64,000 bases of DNA, from assembly GCA_005223045.1 (NCBI GenBank), contig NJBM01000001.1, forward strand, positions 496,001 to 560,000, given 5' to 3'. Under the pieces are notes generated by a model, which did not search any database, was not told the DNA's origin, and saw nothing but the letters and a program-made list of their open reading frames with translations. The stretch's first letter is position 1. Each line of letters begins with the position of its first letter. The position numbers and the translations under genes are program-made. Positions 35,531 through 46,300 of the stretch are shown in pieces. This stretch comes from Planctomycetes bacterium B3_Pla. GTDB taxonomy: Bacteria > Planctomycetota > Phycisphaerae > Sedimentisphaerales > Anaerobacaceae.

Positions 35531-37753
35531 TCAGTTTTTCAATCTATACTCGTAAAGGATGTTTCCCATTTCGCGGGCGGCCTGGACGATTTCGTCGTAA
35601 GGGGTATCGCAGACGTCGACGAATCCGGTCTGGAAGTTCGCGCCCCACGGTTCGCCGGTGGTGTTAAAGGACAGGTACATGAACCAGTGGGCTCCGACGT
35701 AGAAGGGATTGCGCAGGGCGCCCTGGACGTAGCTTTTGTATTTCGCCGCGCGGTCTTGTTGGTTTTCCGCTGCCACGAGGGCGGAGCCGAACATGCCGCG
35801 GTCGATGGCGCCGAACTGGAACTCGCCGATGATGGCGGGCATGTCGATTCCCGAAGGGGGGCGGTACTCCGAAACGTCGTAACAGTAAGGATTGTAACTG
35901 AGGAGATCGCAGTACTTTGCCGCGGCCCGCACTGCGCGGTCGTTGCACTGTTGGAAACGACAGCCGAGGTAAAGGTGGTTCGGCGAGGCGCGTTTGACCT
36001 CGCCGCGGCAGACGCGGAAGTACTCTTCGGCGATGCGGGTGTAAAAATCCCGAAGGTCGGGGCCCGCCTTTTTCTCGTCGGGCGTTTCGGTGGTCCGGAG
36101 CAAATCCTTCCAGGAGGCGTGGTCCGTCCCCCAGGCGTCGTTCAGGTCTTGTATTTCCTTGTACTTGTTTTTCAAGTCTTCGAGGAAAGCGATTTTAGCC
36201 GGTTGGTCGGGCGGCGATGCGAGGGAGGCGAGGGCCAGCGAGATCTCTTCGCCCCACGCCCACGGCAGTTCGTTGTCGACGAAGATCCCGAGACACCAGG
36301 GGTCGCTCGCGAATCCGCCGAGTTCTTCGTTGTGGACGTGCTTCCCAAGACGGAAGGACCATCTCCCAAATCCGGCGCGCTCCCGCTCGAGCCGCTCTCG
36401 CAAGTCCGTTCGAAAATCGGGCGAGAAAGGATCGGGGAACTTAACCCCTAAAGACTTCTTGCTGCCCTCGATTTTACGGCTGCTATAATAGTCGATGGTG
36501 GTGACATAGGGAGTTTTGCGAAGCGCTTTGGTGCGTCCGTCGCTCCAGCCGCCGATGGTGTTCTGGCCCCAGCTGCGAAGGCGGCGATGGGTCAGTTCCA
36601 TGCAAAGGGCCTTGTAGTCCTTACCGTATTTGCGCAGGAGATTGGACTCGCTGAAAGCGAAGGTTTTATACGTTCCCTTGCCCTTGTAATAACCACCGAG
36701 ATCCGCCGAGGAATTCTTCCCGTAAAAACGTCCAAAGGGAGAATCTCGCTCGGGGAGATCCTTGAAATAATGCTCGCGGTCGGTCAGGGGGGTCATGATG
36801 AAATCCGCATCGAAGGGGACGCAGTCGATTCCCAGGGACCAGAAGAGCCGCCCCTCGGGGTCAACCAGCCACCATTTGCCCTTGTGTTTCTCGGCGCGGA
36901 AGAATCCGGTCGCCTCGAGCCGCGGGCCGTTCTTCCACCCGCCGTAGCGGTTCCATCCCCTGGGGCCAGAGTGGTTTTCGAGGTCCTTTTTCTCGGTCCT
37001 CGCGCGTTCTTTCAGGTCTTTTTCGTCTCGGGTTTTCCCCGGCCAGTCCGCGTGGATGAACTGGCCGAACTTGTCGATGAAGGGAAAGAATGTCTCGGTG
37101 TCCCTGGTCTTCAGCTCGCCTTCGGCGCGGATGTTGTCAACCTCGATGGCGATGTCGGGCTTGGGAAGGTAATCATAGTTTTCAAAGGGTAACAGAAGAA
37201 GCTGGGTGACGCCGGCGGGATCGATCTTGTCCGAGACGCCGGGTTTTCCCCACATCCCGACGAGTTTCACGGGTTCGGCGAACCGCCAGGGAGTAACGTA
37301 AAGGAAGACCTTCAGGGTTTTGGATTCTTCAGGCTTGAGACGGACATATCCGGTGATGCAATTCTCGACGTCTCCGCTCATGTAATTCTTGACGTCTTTC
37401 TCTCCGGGGTTGTCGAGGCGGCAGGCGACGGTGACGGCCTTGTTCCCGATGTTTTTCACGTCGAGCGCAACGGCGCGGTAGTTCGTGAGGTCCCACTTTC
37501 CCTTCGGCGCCTTCAGGGCGACGCCCGCCCTTCCCTCGATATGAGCCATGTTGATCCGAAGAAGGGTGTTTCCTTCCCGCTCGACGAGTTCGGCCTTCGC
37601 GTCCTGGGTTATGGCGGTTTTGACATCGAAGGGAGGTTCAAAATCGAAGAGGATTTCCCCTCCGCCGCCAGCGGCGGTCGAGATGAGAACCAGGTTCAGA
37701 AAAATCCATATATGGAGGAGTGATAATGAAATCCGACGCGTTCCTTTTTTCAT
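35531..37753 (-). CDS. Secreted agarase-like glycoside hydrolase (GH50-type), copy 2
   Basis: A 740-residue paralogue of the neighbouring enzyme, with the same signal peptide, N-terminal sandwich and catalytic motifs (FVDNELPWAWG and IIGEFQFGAIDRG). Differences cluster in the loops: a longer insertion in the N-terminal domain (KDVKNYMSGDVENC) and a different stretch near DCVPFDADFIM, which lies by the likely substrate cleft. This suggests related but distinct substrates. The leader DNA, including the AAGGATGACTC before the start, is identical in both copies, marking a recent tandem duplication. The preceding gene is the methyltransferase-fold/PQQ protein, 24 bases away. Confidence 0.83.
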   Translation of the reverse strand: MKKGTRRISLSLLHIWIFLNLVLISTAAGGGGEILFDFEPPFDVKTAITQDAKAELVEREGNTLLRINMAHIEGRAGVALKAPKGKWDLTNYRAVALDVKNIGNKAVTVACRLDNPGEKDVKNYMSGDVENCITGYVRLKPEESKTLKVFLYVTPWRFAEPVKLVGMWGKPGVSDKIDPAGVTQLLLLPFENYDYLPKPDIAIEVDNIRAEGELKTRDTETFFPFIDKFGQFIHADWPGKTRDEKDLKERARTEKKDLENHSGPRGWNRYGGWKNGPRLEATGFFRAEKHKGKWWLVDPEGRLFWSLGIDCVPFDADFIMTPLTDREHYFKDLPERDSPFGRFYGKNSSADLGGYYKGKGTYKTFAFSESNLLRKYGKDYKALCMELTHRRLRSWGQNTIGGWSDGRTKALRKTPYVTTIDYYSSRKIEGSKKSLGVKFPDPFSPDFRTDLRERLERERAGFGRWSFRLGKHVHNEELGGFASDPWCLGIFVDNELPWAWGEEISLALASLASPPDQPAKIAFLEDLKNKYKEIQDLNDAWGTDHASWKDLLRTTETPDEKKAGPDLRDFYTRIAEEYFRVCRGEVKRASPNHLYLGCRFQQCNDRAVRAAAKYCDLLSYNPYCYDVSEYRPPSGIDMPAIIGEFQFGAIDRGMFGSALVAAENQQDRAAKYKSYVQGALRNPFYVGAHWFMYLSFNTTGEPWGANFQTGFVDVCDTPYDEIVQAAREMGNILYEYRLKN

Positions 37754-37777
37754 GAGTCATCCTTTCCGCAATTTTTT

Positions 37778-40700
37778 CTAGATTTGTCCGCCCGCACCGA
37801 AGCATAAGATCCGTCCATCGGTGAGTGTTACCACGGCACGGCCTTCTTTGTCGATAGCCAGGCCCCATTCGACCGGAGCGGCGGGAAGCGACTGAGACCA
37901 CAGCACGTTGCCGTCGTCAATATTCACCGCGACTATCTTCGATTCTTCGGCAATAACCACCGCGTTGTCGCACACCGCGACCGCTACGCTCGCTTTGCAG
38001 TCATAGCTCCAGAGCGTCTTGTCCCTGACACCCAGTTTCGTCCAATCCAAGAGAAACCGGTTTCGAGGATTTTCCATCCTTCTGCTTAATGCGCTTTTGT
38101 CAATCTTATCGAAGCAGAGGACCCGCTTGTTGTTCTGACTGCTCACCCATGCGATGTCCCGGCCGGAACCTGACGTCAAAAAGACCCTGCCGAACACGGT
38201 AGGATCATAAACATCGTAGTCAGGGTGAGCGTAGAACGGTCTGCCGCAGGCTACTACGCGGTCGGCCAGCAACGAAAGCTCCCAGCCGCGGGGACTTTGC
38301 GTCAAAAGAACGTTGTTTTGTGTTAGCGTTTGAACTTGACTGGGATCATTGAGGCATTTACCGTCTTTCGTATCGTAGATTGCAGGCGAGACGGCGTTGC
38401 CGCCCGCCAGATAGAGTTTGCCGTCGTTGAGCAGCATGTGCCCCTGGACACTCACGCCGGATCGGGCATCGGTATTCAGATGCCCGGACGTGTCGTTATG
38501 CCACTTCACCCGGCCGGTCACGGCATCGAGGGCATAGACGTAAGTTCCGTCGTAGTTGACGATGCCTGCCGCCACGTAGGCGATGCCGTCTTCGACAAGC
38601 ACTCCGCCAGCTACAGGCCAGGTCGAAGATAGCGCATTATAAACGGGGATCTTTCGCTCGGCAGGCGCTGCGCGAAAACGCCAAAGGAGCTTGCCCGTCT
38701 GCGCTTCAAACGCATAGACCCAGCCGTCGCCGGAACCCACGAAAGCGCGCCCATTCCAGATCGCCGGCGGGATTCGGACCGCGCCGCCCGTATAAGCCTT
38801 CCATTTGAGTTTTCCGCCGCCGGCATCCAGCGCCCGGACAATTCCATCCGGGCCGCCGGTGAATATCAACCCGCCGGCAGCAACCGGGGCCGTCGGAGAG
38901 GGAGCCGGGTAAGGAACTCTCATCTTCGGATCGAATTGCCACAGAAGCTCGGTATTTTGCGGGATGACGGCCTTTGTCACAGCGCTGCATGTATTGTCCG
39001 CACGGAAGGTCGGCCAGTCAGCCGGAGATTCCGTCAGCACCGCCACGTCTGTGACATCGTCCTTGCTCTTTTCCAGACGCTTTGCTTTAGCGGCCTGCGG
39101 CTGGAAATCGAAGTCGCCCGCCGGTCCCAAACAGGTAACACCGTAAAGAGTAAGCTGGCAGTCACAGACGTAAGGCCACCAGTACAACAGACCGTTGGCG
39201 ATAGTCACTCCGTCCTGGCACGGCGGACGCATGGGCGAGACCAACTGCGGACTGCTGCTGCCTAAGTCGAAGCGAGTCGAACCGCCCCTGGCCCGATAGA
39301 AGATCGAATCGACGGTGCCGGTTGGGCGAGTGCAGGCGCGCCGACCCGTATCCAACAGCGCCAACACCTCACCCGTGAGCGGGTCAAACTTCTTGCTCGG
39401 ACTGCCCTGATCATTCTGGCCGCTGATTGCGTAGAGTTCGTCGTCTCTTAAGATCAACTGGAAGTTGTTGTAGGGATCGCACCACAAGAGTTTGCCGTCC
39501 TTTGCCGAGACAGCGATAAGTTTATCAACCTGCGGGCCGGCAAAGTATAACGCATCGTCACTGCATTTCATATAGCACGTTGTCCGCCAATTCCACGATG
39601 CACCCTGCCGGTTCGAGTACGGACCGAAAGCCTCGAACAGATCGGGGGCATTTTCCGCCGTCATGCGCCAGATCACGTCGCCTGTTTTGGCATCCAGACA
39701 GACCAGGTATGCGCCGAAGCGAAAGATGTATATTCGCCCGTTCTTCATGCAAATCGCCCGGCCGTCAATCGGCTCGGCCTCGCGATGACTCCACAGGACC
39801 TTCTTCGTTTTTGGGTCGATGGCCAGCACGTTACGGCCGAATCCCCATGGATGGGTTGTGTATGCCTTGTCGGCGTCCTTGATCTTGTCCGGCTGATTGA
39901 AACCTCGCGATATGGGATTCCAGGGCCAGCCGTGCCTTTCACGCTGCCATCGCATGGTAGGGTCTTTTTGCTCCTGCCGACCGATAAGCGCGTAGAGGAT
40001 TCCGTCCTCCATGCCCATCCACTTCCAGAAATTTCCGCCGGCAACATCCGTTGGCGGAGTTATCCTGTCCAGGAGTTCACCGGTTGCCGCGTCGATGACT
40101 TTGCATGACTTGTCATCCCCAACGTAGAGTATGGTCGGCGTTGCGATCATCGTGTTGCGATGGATCATCACGCCCTCGGTCAAATCGCGCTGCCAGAGTA
40201 ACGTGCCGTTGTATCCGTTGAAAGCGACAAGTTTGTTGAGGAAAGGCTCTTCTCTTCTCTTGAAGGCGACATGCCCGAACGCTTTGAACATCCGTCCTCC
40301 GGAAGCAACCGCAACCTGTGGAACCGGCGCATAGCGGGGCTCGGCAAGAAACTGGGTCAGATAGGGCGCTCGTATGACGGTGTCGTTTGACTGTGCGTTA
40401 TTGTCCGGGCCGTGATACGGATGGCTCCAGTCGTCCACTCCCGAGGGAACCGACTTGACCAGGACTTTTCGCCCCAACAACGCTTTTCCTTCGGGCCTGA
40501 GCACTCGCAGAATCTCAGCCCTGGAGAAACGTTGTGTCCTGCCTACGGCGACCACAGCGTCGGCAATGTTGTCGGCCAGATTCAGCTTCTTGAACGGACC
40601 TTTGTCCACGAAGATACGTGTGCCGTAAAGAGCCTCGGCGTCGGCTGCTTCGCGGACCGCCTGCACATCCCCGGCCCGCGGCGACTGGACGTATATCATC

Positions 40701-40885
40701 ATTTCGCTCTTGCGCGCCAGCTCGACGGCAAGCTCGCCTTTAGCGTCGCCGAGCACGACGCATATTCCGCGCGTTATCCCGATGTCCTCAAGAACCGAAC
40801 CGCTTTGCTTAGCCATAGAAACCGGCGGGAGACATGCAAGGACACTGACGGCCGTTACCAATAAGATTATCTTTGTCATTCTCAT
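37778..40885 (-). CDS. Secreted methyltransferase-fold/PQQ-like propeller fusion, copy A
   Basis: A 1035-residue exported protein. A signal peptide (about 1-25) is followed by a Rossmann-like domain (about 27-145) related to class I methyltransferases but degenerate. The motif I position reads VVLGDAKGE, and EILRVLRPEGKALLG matches the later conserved strand. The remainder is a large propeller of PQQ-type repeats (CLDAKTGDVIW, AFEAQTGKLLWRF, ALDAVTGRVKW). SAM is not expected outside the cytoplasm, so the first domain probably binds another ligand or is structural. Function unknown. Start ATG 40885 has AAGGTGG upstream. It heads a minus-strand operon with the two agarase-like genes and is divergent from a beta-helix gene. 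The paralogue lies at 43319. Confidence 0.8.
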   Translation of the reverse strand: MRMTKIILLVTAVSVLACLPPVSMAKQSGSVLEDIGITRGICVVLGDAKGELAVELARKSEMMIYVQSPRAGDVQAVREAADAEALYGTRIFVDKGPFKKLNLADNIADAVVAVGRTQRFSRAEILRVLRPEGKALLGRKVLVKSVPSGVDDWSHPYHGPDNNAQSNDTVIRAPYLTQFLAEPRYAPVPQVAVASGGRMFKAFGHVAFKRREEPFLNKLVAFNGYNGTLLWQRDLTEGVMIHRNTMIATPTILYVGDDKSCKVIDAATGELLDRITPPTDVAGGNFWKWMGMEDGILYALIGRQEQKDPTMRWQRERHGWPWNPISRGFNQPDKIKDADKAYTTHPWGFGRNVLAIDPKTKKVLWSHREAEPIDGRAICMKNGRIYIFRFGAYLVCLDAKTGDVIWRMTAENAPDLFEAFGPYSNRQGASWNWRTTCYMKCSDDALYFAGPQVDKLIAVSAKDGKLLWCDPYNNFQLILRDDELYAISGQNDQGSPSKKFDPLTGEVLALLDTGRRACTRPTGTVDSIFYRARGGSTRFDLGSSSPQLVSPMRPPCQDGVTIANGLLYWWPYVCDCQLTLYGVTCLGPAGDFDFQPQAAKAKRLEKSKDDVTDVAVLTESPADWPTFRADNTCSAVTKAVIPQNTELLWQFDPKMRVPYPAPSPTAPVAAGGLIFTGGPDGIVRALDAGGGKLKWKAYTGGAVRIPPAIWNGRAFVGSGDGWVYAFEAQTGKLLWRFRAAPAERKIPVYNALSSTWPVAGGVLVEDGIAYVAAGIVNYDGTYVYALDAVTGRVKWHNDTSGHLNTDARSGVSVQGHMLLNDGKLYLAGGNAVSPAIYDTKDGKCLNDPSQVQTLTQNNVLLTQSPRGWELSLLADRVVACGRPFYAHPDYDVYDPTVFGRVFLTSGSGRDIAWVSSQNNKRVLCFDKIDKSALSRRMENPRNRFLLDWTKLGVRDKTLWSYDCKASVAVAVCDNAVVIAEESKIVAVNIDDGNVLWSQSLPAAPVEWGLAIDKEGRAVVTLTDGRILCFGAGGQI

Positions 40886-40896
40886 CGTTCCACCTT

Positions 40897-40975
40897 GTAG
40901 GGGCGGCCCTATGTGGCCGCCCTCTGTTGTCTAATCCAATCGCAAGACAGGGCGACCACATAGGGCCGCCCCTAC
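40897..40975. repeat. 27-bp near-perfect inverted repeat
   Basis: The arm at 40897-40923 (beginning GTAGGGGCGGCCCTATGTGG) is inverted at 40949-40975 with a single mismatch. It belongs to the GTAGGG...CCCTAC class also seen at 20132-20197. It sits in the divergent control region between two secreted-protein operons. Confidence 0.85.
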
Positions 40976-40976
40976 A

Positions 40977-41105
40977 TTATTGTTCTATCGCCTCACCGAC
41001 TTTTCTCAGGAAGGCGCTGTATATGGTGTCGGTAATCGGAAAATCCCGCTGGTCCAGACCACAAGTCACCAGTATGACTCTTATTGAGAGTTTTGTTCGT
41101 TCCAT
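40977..41105 (-). CDS. Small hypothetical protein (42 aa)
   Basis: A short minus-strand frame begins at ATG 41105 with a full GGAGG ten bases upstream (41116-41120) and encodes 42 residues (MERTKLSIRVILVTCGLDQR at the start). It ends against the 27-bp inverted repeat. It matches nothing I recognise. It may be a real small gene, or the 5' remnant of a longer one cut off by the repeat. Apart from this and the repeat, the 40886-41290 spacer shows nothing clear. Confidence 0.35.
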   Translation of the reverse strand: MERTKLSIRVILVTCGLDQRDFPITDTIYSAFLRKVGEAIEQ

Positions 41106-41290
41106 AAGCCTGTTACCTCCAGTACGCAAGAAGCGTCCTCACTCTGGCCATATAACCTGTCCTGCGGACTCTTGTCAAGGGCTATTCAGGCCGGCGGGAC
41201 GTTCTTTTGAGCTTGACTTTACATCCCGGCTTTGCTACTACCATTACAGTTTAATGATATCCCAAGATTCATTTCCTGGAGTACGGTACG

Positions 41291-43261
41291 ATGCGACCAC
41301 ACACACTCGTTGCGGGCTGTCTGATACTGTTCGGCATACTAAACACTTCCGGCGCCGGCCCGGCAAATACACCGCCCTGGGAGGGACAGTATAAGATCAA
41401 GCCCAGTGAGACGGACCGAATGACGCCGGCCGACGTTCCCGGCCCGGACGGGATAGTCTATCCCAACTGGACCAAATGCGGCGTACAGGGCGGGATCCCG
41501 AAGATCAAAGCGGCAACATCCGTTGGAGAGTTCGGCGGCGAGCCTGATGATAACATCGACGATTCGGCGGCGCTGGCCAGGGCATGTGAAGCCGCCGGGA
41601 AAATGGGCGGCGGCGCCGTCCTGCTCGGCCAGGGCACTTATTATCTTGATCGTCCCGTGACTGTGCGCCACGACAAGGTGGTCATCCGGGGTAAGGGCGC
41701 CGGCAAGACTCGCCTGATCTTCCGGTACTCGGTTCCTGATGACAGTATAGCGTTTTACAGCCCCTCGGCCGGCAGCAGGGTAGGCCCCAACACTCGCCTT
41801 GAAATGCACTGCAAGCCCGCTAATCTTGCGAAGATGACAATCATGATCGATGATAAGGTCGTCGGCACATGGAGCAGGAGCAAACACTCGGGCAACACTT
41901 TCAACTTCTCCGTTTACGGGCGTGACGCCGTCGGCAAGCTCGCAGATGGCCCGCACAAACTAAAAGGCATTGCAGAATATAAGGACGGGACAAAACTCAC
42001 CGGGCAAATCCCAATTGTTCTCGACTCGGCCTTTCGAGACAACAGGCCGGTCGCAGACCCACGGGCCGCCATTACATTCGCAGGCAAAGGCACGGTCGGC
42101 GGGAAACTCAGACTCGCCGACGATGGAAAACGCGGGGACATGAAGCTCAAGCTGCGAAGCACCGAGGGGCTTGGCGTCGGCGACTGCATTAGGATCGAAG
42201 CACCCGCGACCGACCGCTGGAAGAAGCTGACCAGGAACGCCTGCAAGTGGGGTCTGTATCGTATGTACGAGCTGATCGTCACCGGAATCGAGGGCAAAAG
42301 CATTATCGTCAACCAGCCTTTGCGGATCGAATTTCCCGTAATCGACGGCGCATACATACAGAAACTTGTGCCGATCCGGCGTTGCGGCATCGAAGGGCTG
42401 TACCTCGAACAGACCGAGAATCTCTGGATAAGCGGCGTGATCTTCTACAACGGCTGGAACTGCTGGGCCAAAGACGTCACCGTCAAGAAGTGCGGGCGAT
42501 TCCCCGTATATGGTTCTTCGGCCAAGTGGTGCGAAATACGCGACTGCGTATTCGACGATGCGTGGTTCAAAGGGGGAGGCGGTACGGCCTACACCGGCTG
42601 GGATCGATGCTGGGACTGCCTTATCGAAAACGTCGAGACCTTCAAGATGCGGCACGCCCCGCTTTTCCAGTGGGCCGCCAGCGGCTGTGTGATCCGCAAG
42701 AGCGTATTCCACGAGAGCGACGGGCAATGGCACGCCGGCTGGACGAATGAGAACCTCATCGAGCAATGCGTGATCGAATCCGTGCGGGGACACGGCGGTT
42801 ACGGCTACGGGATGTGGGCCTCGCCTCCGGAAGACACCGCACACGGCCCGAACGGACCTCGCAACGTCGTATATAACTGCGACGTCAGCTCACCCAGAGC
42901 AGGTCTCTGGATGGGCGGCATGAATGAGAACTGGCTGATACTCCATAACCGTTTTGTAGTCGATAGCGGACCCGGCGTGTTCGCGAAGACATCGAGCTTC
43001 GACCATATCATAAAGAACAATGTGTTCGTTCTCAAAGACGGCAAGTCGCCCATGATCTCGCTGACTACCGCCGACTGTATCGGCACCGAAGTCGTCGGCA
43101 ACAAACTTTACGGCGGCAGCGGCAAGCTGGTCTCTGGCAAAGCCGAGCCGGTACTGGCCGGGGACAACGAAACTCTCCCATCCGGACCGGCTGGAAGGCC
43201 GACGCCAAAAGTGCCGTCAATCTACGAGTGGCAGCTAACCCATGTCAAACGCGACATGTAG
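41291..43261 (+). CDS. Secreted right-handed parallel beta-helix (pectate-lyase-like) protein
   Basis: A 656-residue exported protein. The signal peptide ends near residue 22 (SGAGPANT). A pectate-lyase-3-like opening follows (DDNIDDSAALARACEAAGKMGGGAVLLGQGTYYL is split by turns as in that fold). An inserted sandwich domain (about 155-230) and successive beta-helix coils come next (WISGVIFYNGWNCWAKDVTVKKCGRFPVYGS in outline). It probably binds or cleaves uronic-acid-containing polysaccharide. Catalytic residues cannot be assigned. A weak GGAG precedes ATG 41291. It leads a plus-strand operon with the methyltransferase-fold/PQQ protein 57 bases downstream. Confidence 0.82.
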   Translation: MRPHTLVAGCLILFGILNTSGAGPANTPPWEGQYKIKPSETDRMTPADVPGPDGIVYPNWTKCGVQGGIPKIKAATSVGEFGGEPDDNIDDSAALARACEAAGKMGGGAVLLGQGTYYLDRPVTVRHDKVVIRGKGAGKTRLIFRYSVPDDSIAFYSPSAGSRVGPNTRLEMHCKPANLAKMTIMIDDKVVGTWSRSKHSGNTFNFSVYGRDAVGKLADGPHKLKGIAEYKDGTKLTGQIPIVLDSAFRDNRPVADPRAAITFAGKGTVGGKLRLADDGKRGDMKLKLRSTEGLGVGDCIRIEAPATDRWKKLTRNACKWGLYRMYELIVTGIEGKSIIVNQPLRIEFPVIDGAYIQKLVPIRRCGIEGLYLEQTENLWISGVIFYNGWNCWAKDVTVKKCGRFPVYGSSAKWCEIRDCVFDDAWFKGGGGTAYTGWDRCWDCLIENVETFKMRHAPLFQWAASGCVIRKSVFHESDGQWHAGWTNENLIEQCVIESVRGHGGYGYGMWASPPEDTAHGPNGPRNVVYNCDVSSPRAGLWMGGMNENWLILHNRFVVDSGPGVFAKTSSFDHIIKNNVFVLKDGKSPMISLTTADCIGTEVVGNKLYGGSGKLVSGKAEPVLAGDNETLPSGPAGRPTPKVPSIYEWQLTHVKRDM

Positions 43262-43318
43262 TGTCGGGGTAAAGAGAAACCTTTGTCATATTTTCGAGTA
43301 TGAAGGGAGGTTGTAAAG

Positions 43319-46300
43319 ATGAACAATAACCGAGTTTTAACGACCTGTATATGTCTGTCGGCAATTGTATCTGCGTCCGCCGCACAGCAGCCGAACGCCG
43401 GGCAGATATTGAAGGAAACGGGCGTTAAAGGCGGGCTTGTGGTTCATCTCGGCTGTGGGGACGGAAAACTGACCGCCGCGCTGCGGGCAAACAGCAGCTA
43501 CCTGGTCCACGGATTGGACGAAGACGCAAAGAGTATCGAGAAGGCGCGCGACCACATAAGCAGCAAAGGTCTCTACGGGGAAGTTTCCGTTGAGCAGTGG
43601 TCGCAGAAGGTCTTGCCCTACAATGACAACGTGGTTAACTTGCTGGTTGCCGAGGATCTCGGCGACGTTTCGATGGATGAGGTCATGCGCGTTTTGTGTC
43701 CGAACGGAGTTGCTTATATCAAGGGCAAGAAGACTGTAAAGCCAAGGCCCTCCGATATCGACGAATGGACGCATTTTCTCCATGACGCCGACGGCAACGC
43801 GGTGGCCAAAGACAAGAAGGTAGCGACGCCGAAGCACCTGCAATGGGAGGCAGAACCAAAACGCACGAGAGATCACGATGCGCAGGCCAGCATAAGCGCC
43901 ATGACCTCAAGCAACGGGCGAATATTCTATATACTCGACGAAGGACCGACCTCGCTTGTTCATCATCCCGCGAAGTGGAAGCTGATTGCCCGCGATGCAT
44001 TTAACGGCAAGCTGTTGTGGAAGCGCGGCATCGGTTCGTGGATGACACATTTGAACCTCTTCCGCTCCGGCCCGGCCAATCTGCCGCGACTGTTGGTTTC
44101 GGTAGGCGACTACGTCTATGTCACTCTCGGATTCGGCGAGCCGATATCAATGCTCGATGCAGCAACGGGCAGGACCGTTCGGACCTACAAAGGATCGGAG
44201 AACACCGAAGAACTCATCTTCTACAAGAATATTCTCCTGGCCGTCATCGGCGACCCCGACATCATGAACAAAGAAGCTCCTAAAATCTACGGCTACTGGC
44301 AACTCAGCGTCGATAGAAAGCCTGACATCGAGAAATACATAGTTGCCTATCAGGTAAGCACCGGGGACATTCTCTGGAAGAAAACAGAAGAGAATCTCGC
44401 ATATCTTACCCCGCTCTCTCTGACCGCTCACAACGATCGCGTGTTCTTTCTGGATAATGAGAATCTTCACTGCGTCAACTCAAAGACCGGCGACCACCTG
44501 TGGGACGCGCCGATGCCGACGAAAGGATTGTTTCTCAGAAACTACGCACCAACGGTGGTCGCACATGACGACGTGGTGCTGTGTCTGACCTGGAACAAGC
44601 TTCGTTCGTTTTCGATTGCCGATGGAGATACGCTGTGGGAGCACAAGGGCGCCATCGGATTCGCTGCGCCGGGAGATTTGTTTGTGATCGACGGGCTGGC
44701 CTGGACGATACCGATGACCTCGTCGATATGGAGCGGCAACAGGCTGGACAAAGACGGGAAGCCAACAACCGGCATTCCCATACCCAAAGAGAACTTCATC
44801 GGCAACGGCGGCGAGGAAATCTGGGGTATCGATATTCATACTGGCCGGGTGGAGAGGTCCTTTCCCAGAATGGAACTGCTTCCCGGAGGCCATCACCACC
44901 GCTGTTATCGCAACAAGGCGACCGAACGTTATCTTATCTGCAGCAGACGCGGCCTGGAATACATCGACCTGGACGGCGACAATCACATCAACAACTGGTG
45001 GGTGCGCGGCGTATGCCAGTACGGGGTCATGCCGTGTAACGGACTTATGTATGTGCCGCCGCATCCCTGCCAGTGTTTCGGCGAGATCAAGTTTGACGGA
45101 TTTCACGCGCTTGGCGCGGCAAGAGCAACACGTGAACGTGAAATAAACGCCAGATTGATGAAGGGCCCGGCATACGGGAAAGTGATGTTCGCTGCCGACA
45201 ATCGAACGCCGAGTACGTCCCGACAAGATCTGATCTGGGCGCCGCCTGTGCGGAATCCCGATTCGGATGACTGGCCAACATATCGTCATGATATTACGCG
45301 CAGCGGCTGCGCGAGCACAGACGTCCCGGCTGATCTTGAGAAGAAGTGGGAAGCCAACGTTGGCGACAAGCTAAGCAGCGTAGTTGTGGCGCAGAACAAA
45401 TTGTTCGTCAGTGCAGTCGATAAGCAGACCGTTTACTGCCTTGACGCGGCAACAGGCAAGCGGCTGTGGAAGTTCATAGCAGCCGGGCCTGTTGACTCGC
45501 CCCCAACCGTTGACGGCGCGATGGCGATTTTCGGATGCCGCAATGGTCACGTTTACGCTCTGCGCGTATCCGATGGCGAATTGGTCTGGCGCTTCCGCGC
45601 TGCGCCGGTTGACAGGCGCACCGTGGTCCGGGAGAGACTCGAATCGGTCTGGCCCGTACACGGCAGCGTCCTGGTTGTCAACGGTACAGTCTATTTCGCC
45701 GCCGGGCACACTTCATATCTCGATGGCGGAATCCGGCTTTACGGTCTCGACGCCGGGACGGGAGATGTTAAATACAGCACGACTATCAGCTCGGACGGAG
45801 CGAGCAGGGAAGGGGCGATGCCTGACGTGCTCATCTCGGATGGACAAAGCATCGTGATGCGCTTCCGAAGCTATGATCTGTCGCTCAAAGAAACAAAACG
45901 ACCGAAGCCGGCTATGATATTAGCCAACACCGGCCTGTTGGAGGACTGCTGGGGACACAGGTGGAACTGGGAACTCGGCGGCGGCGATACATTCGGCAAG
46001 CTGCTGGCGTTCGACGCAAGAGTCGCCTACGGCGTGCAGACATACTACACGTTCCTCAAGTACGACAAGTCAATGCAACCCGGCACACACTCCGGACACC
46101 TGCACCAAAAATACAGCAGGTACGTGCCGGGGCAGTTCCCCGCAGGGACCAGGCTGTTCGCGCGCCCGAACAACAGCAGGAGGGACAGTGCGCCGCAAAG
46201 AAAGCAAAAACGAACCCTGAAGGCCAACAGCCACAAATGGAATAGAAAAACATCGCTGCAGTTTCGCGCGATGGTGCTGGCCGGCAGTGTTCTCTTCGGC

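Noticed and set aside
33380-37192. Long plus-strand frames opposite the two agarase-like genes
   Set aside because: Both paralogous genes show mirror frames in the same place, as expected from GC-biased third positions. The minus-strand proteins carry signal peptides and conserved catalytic motifs.
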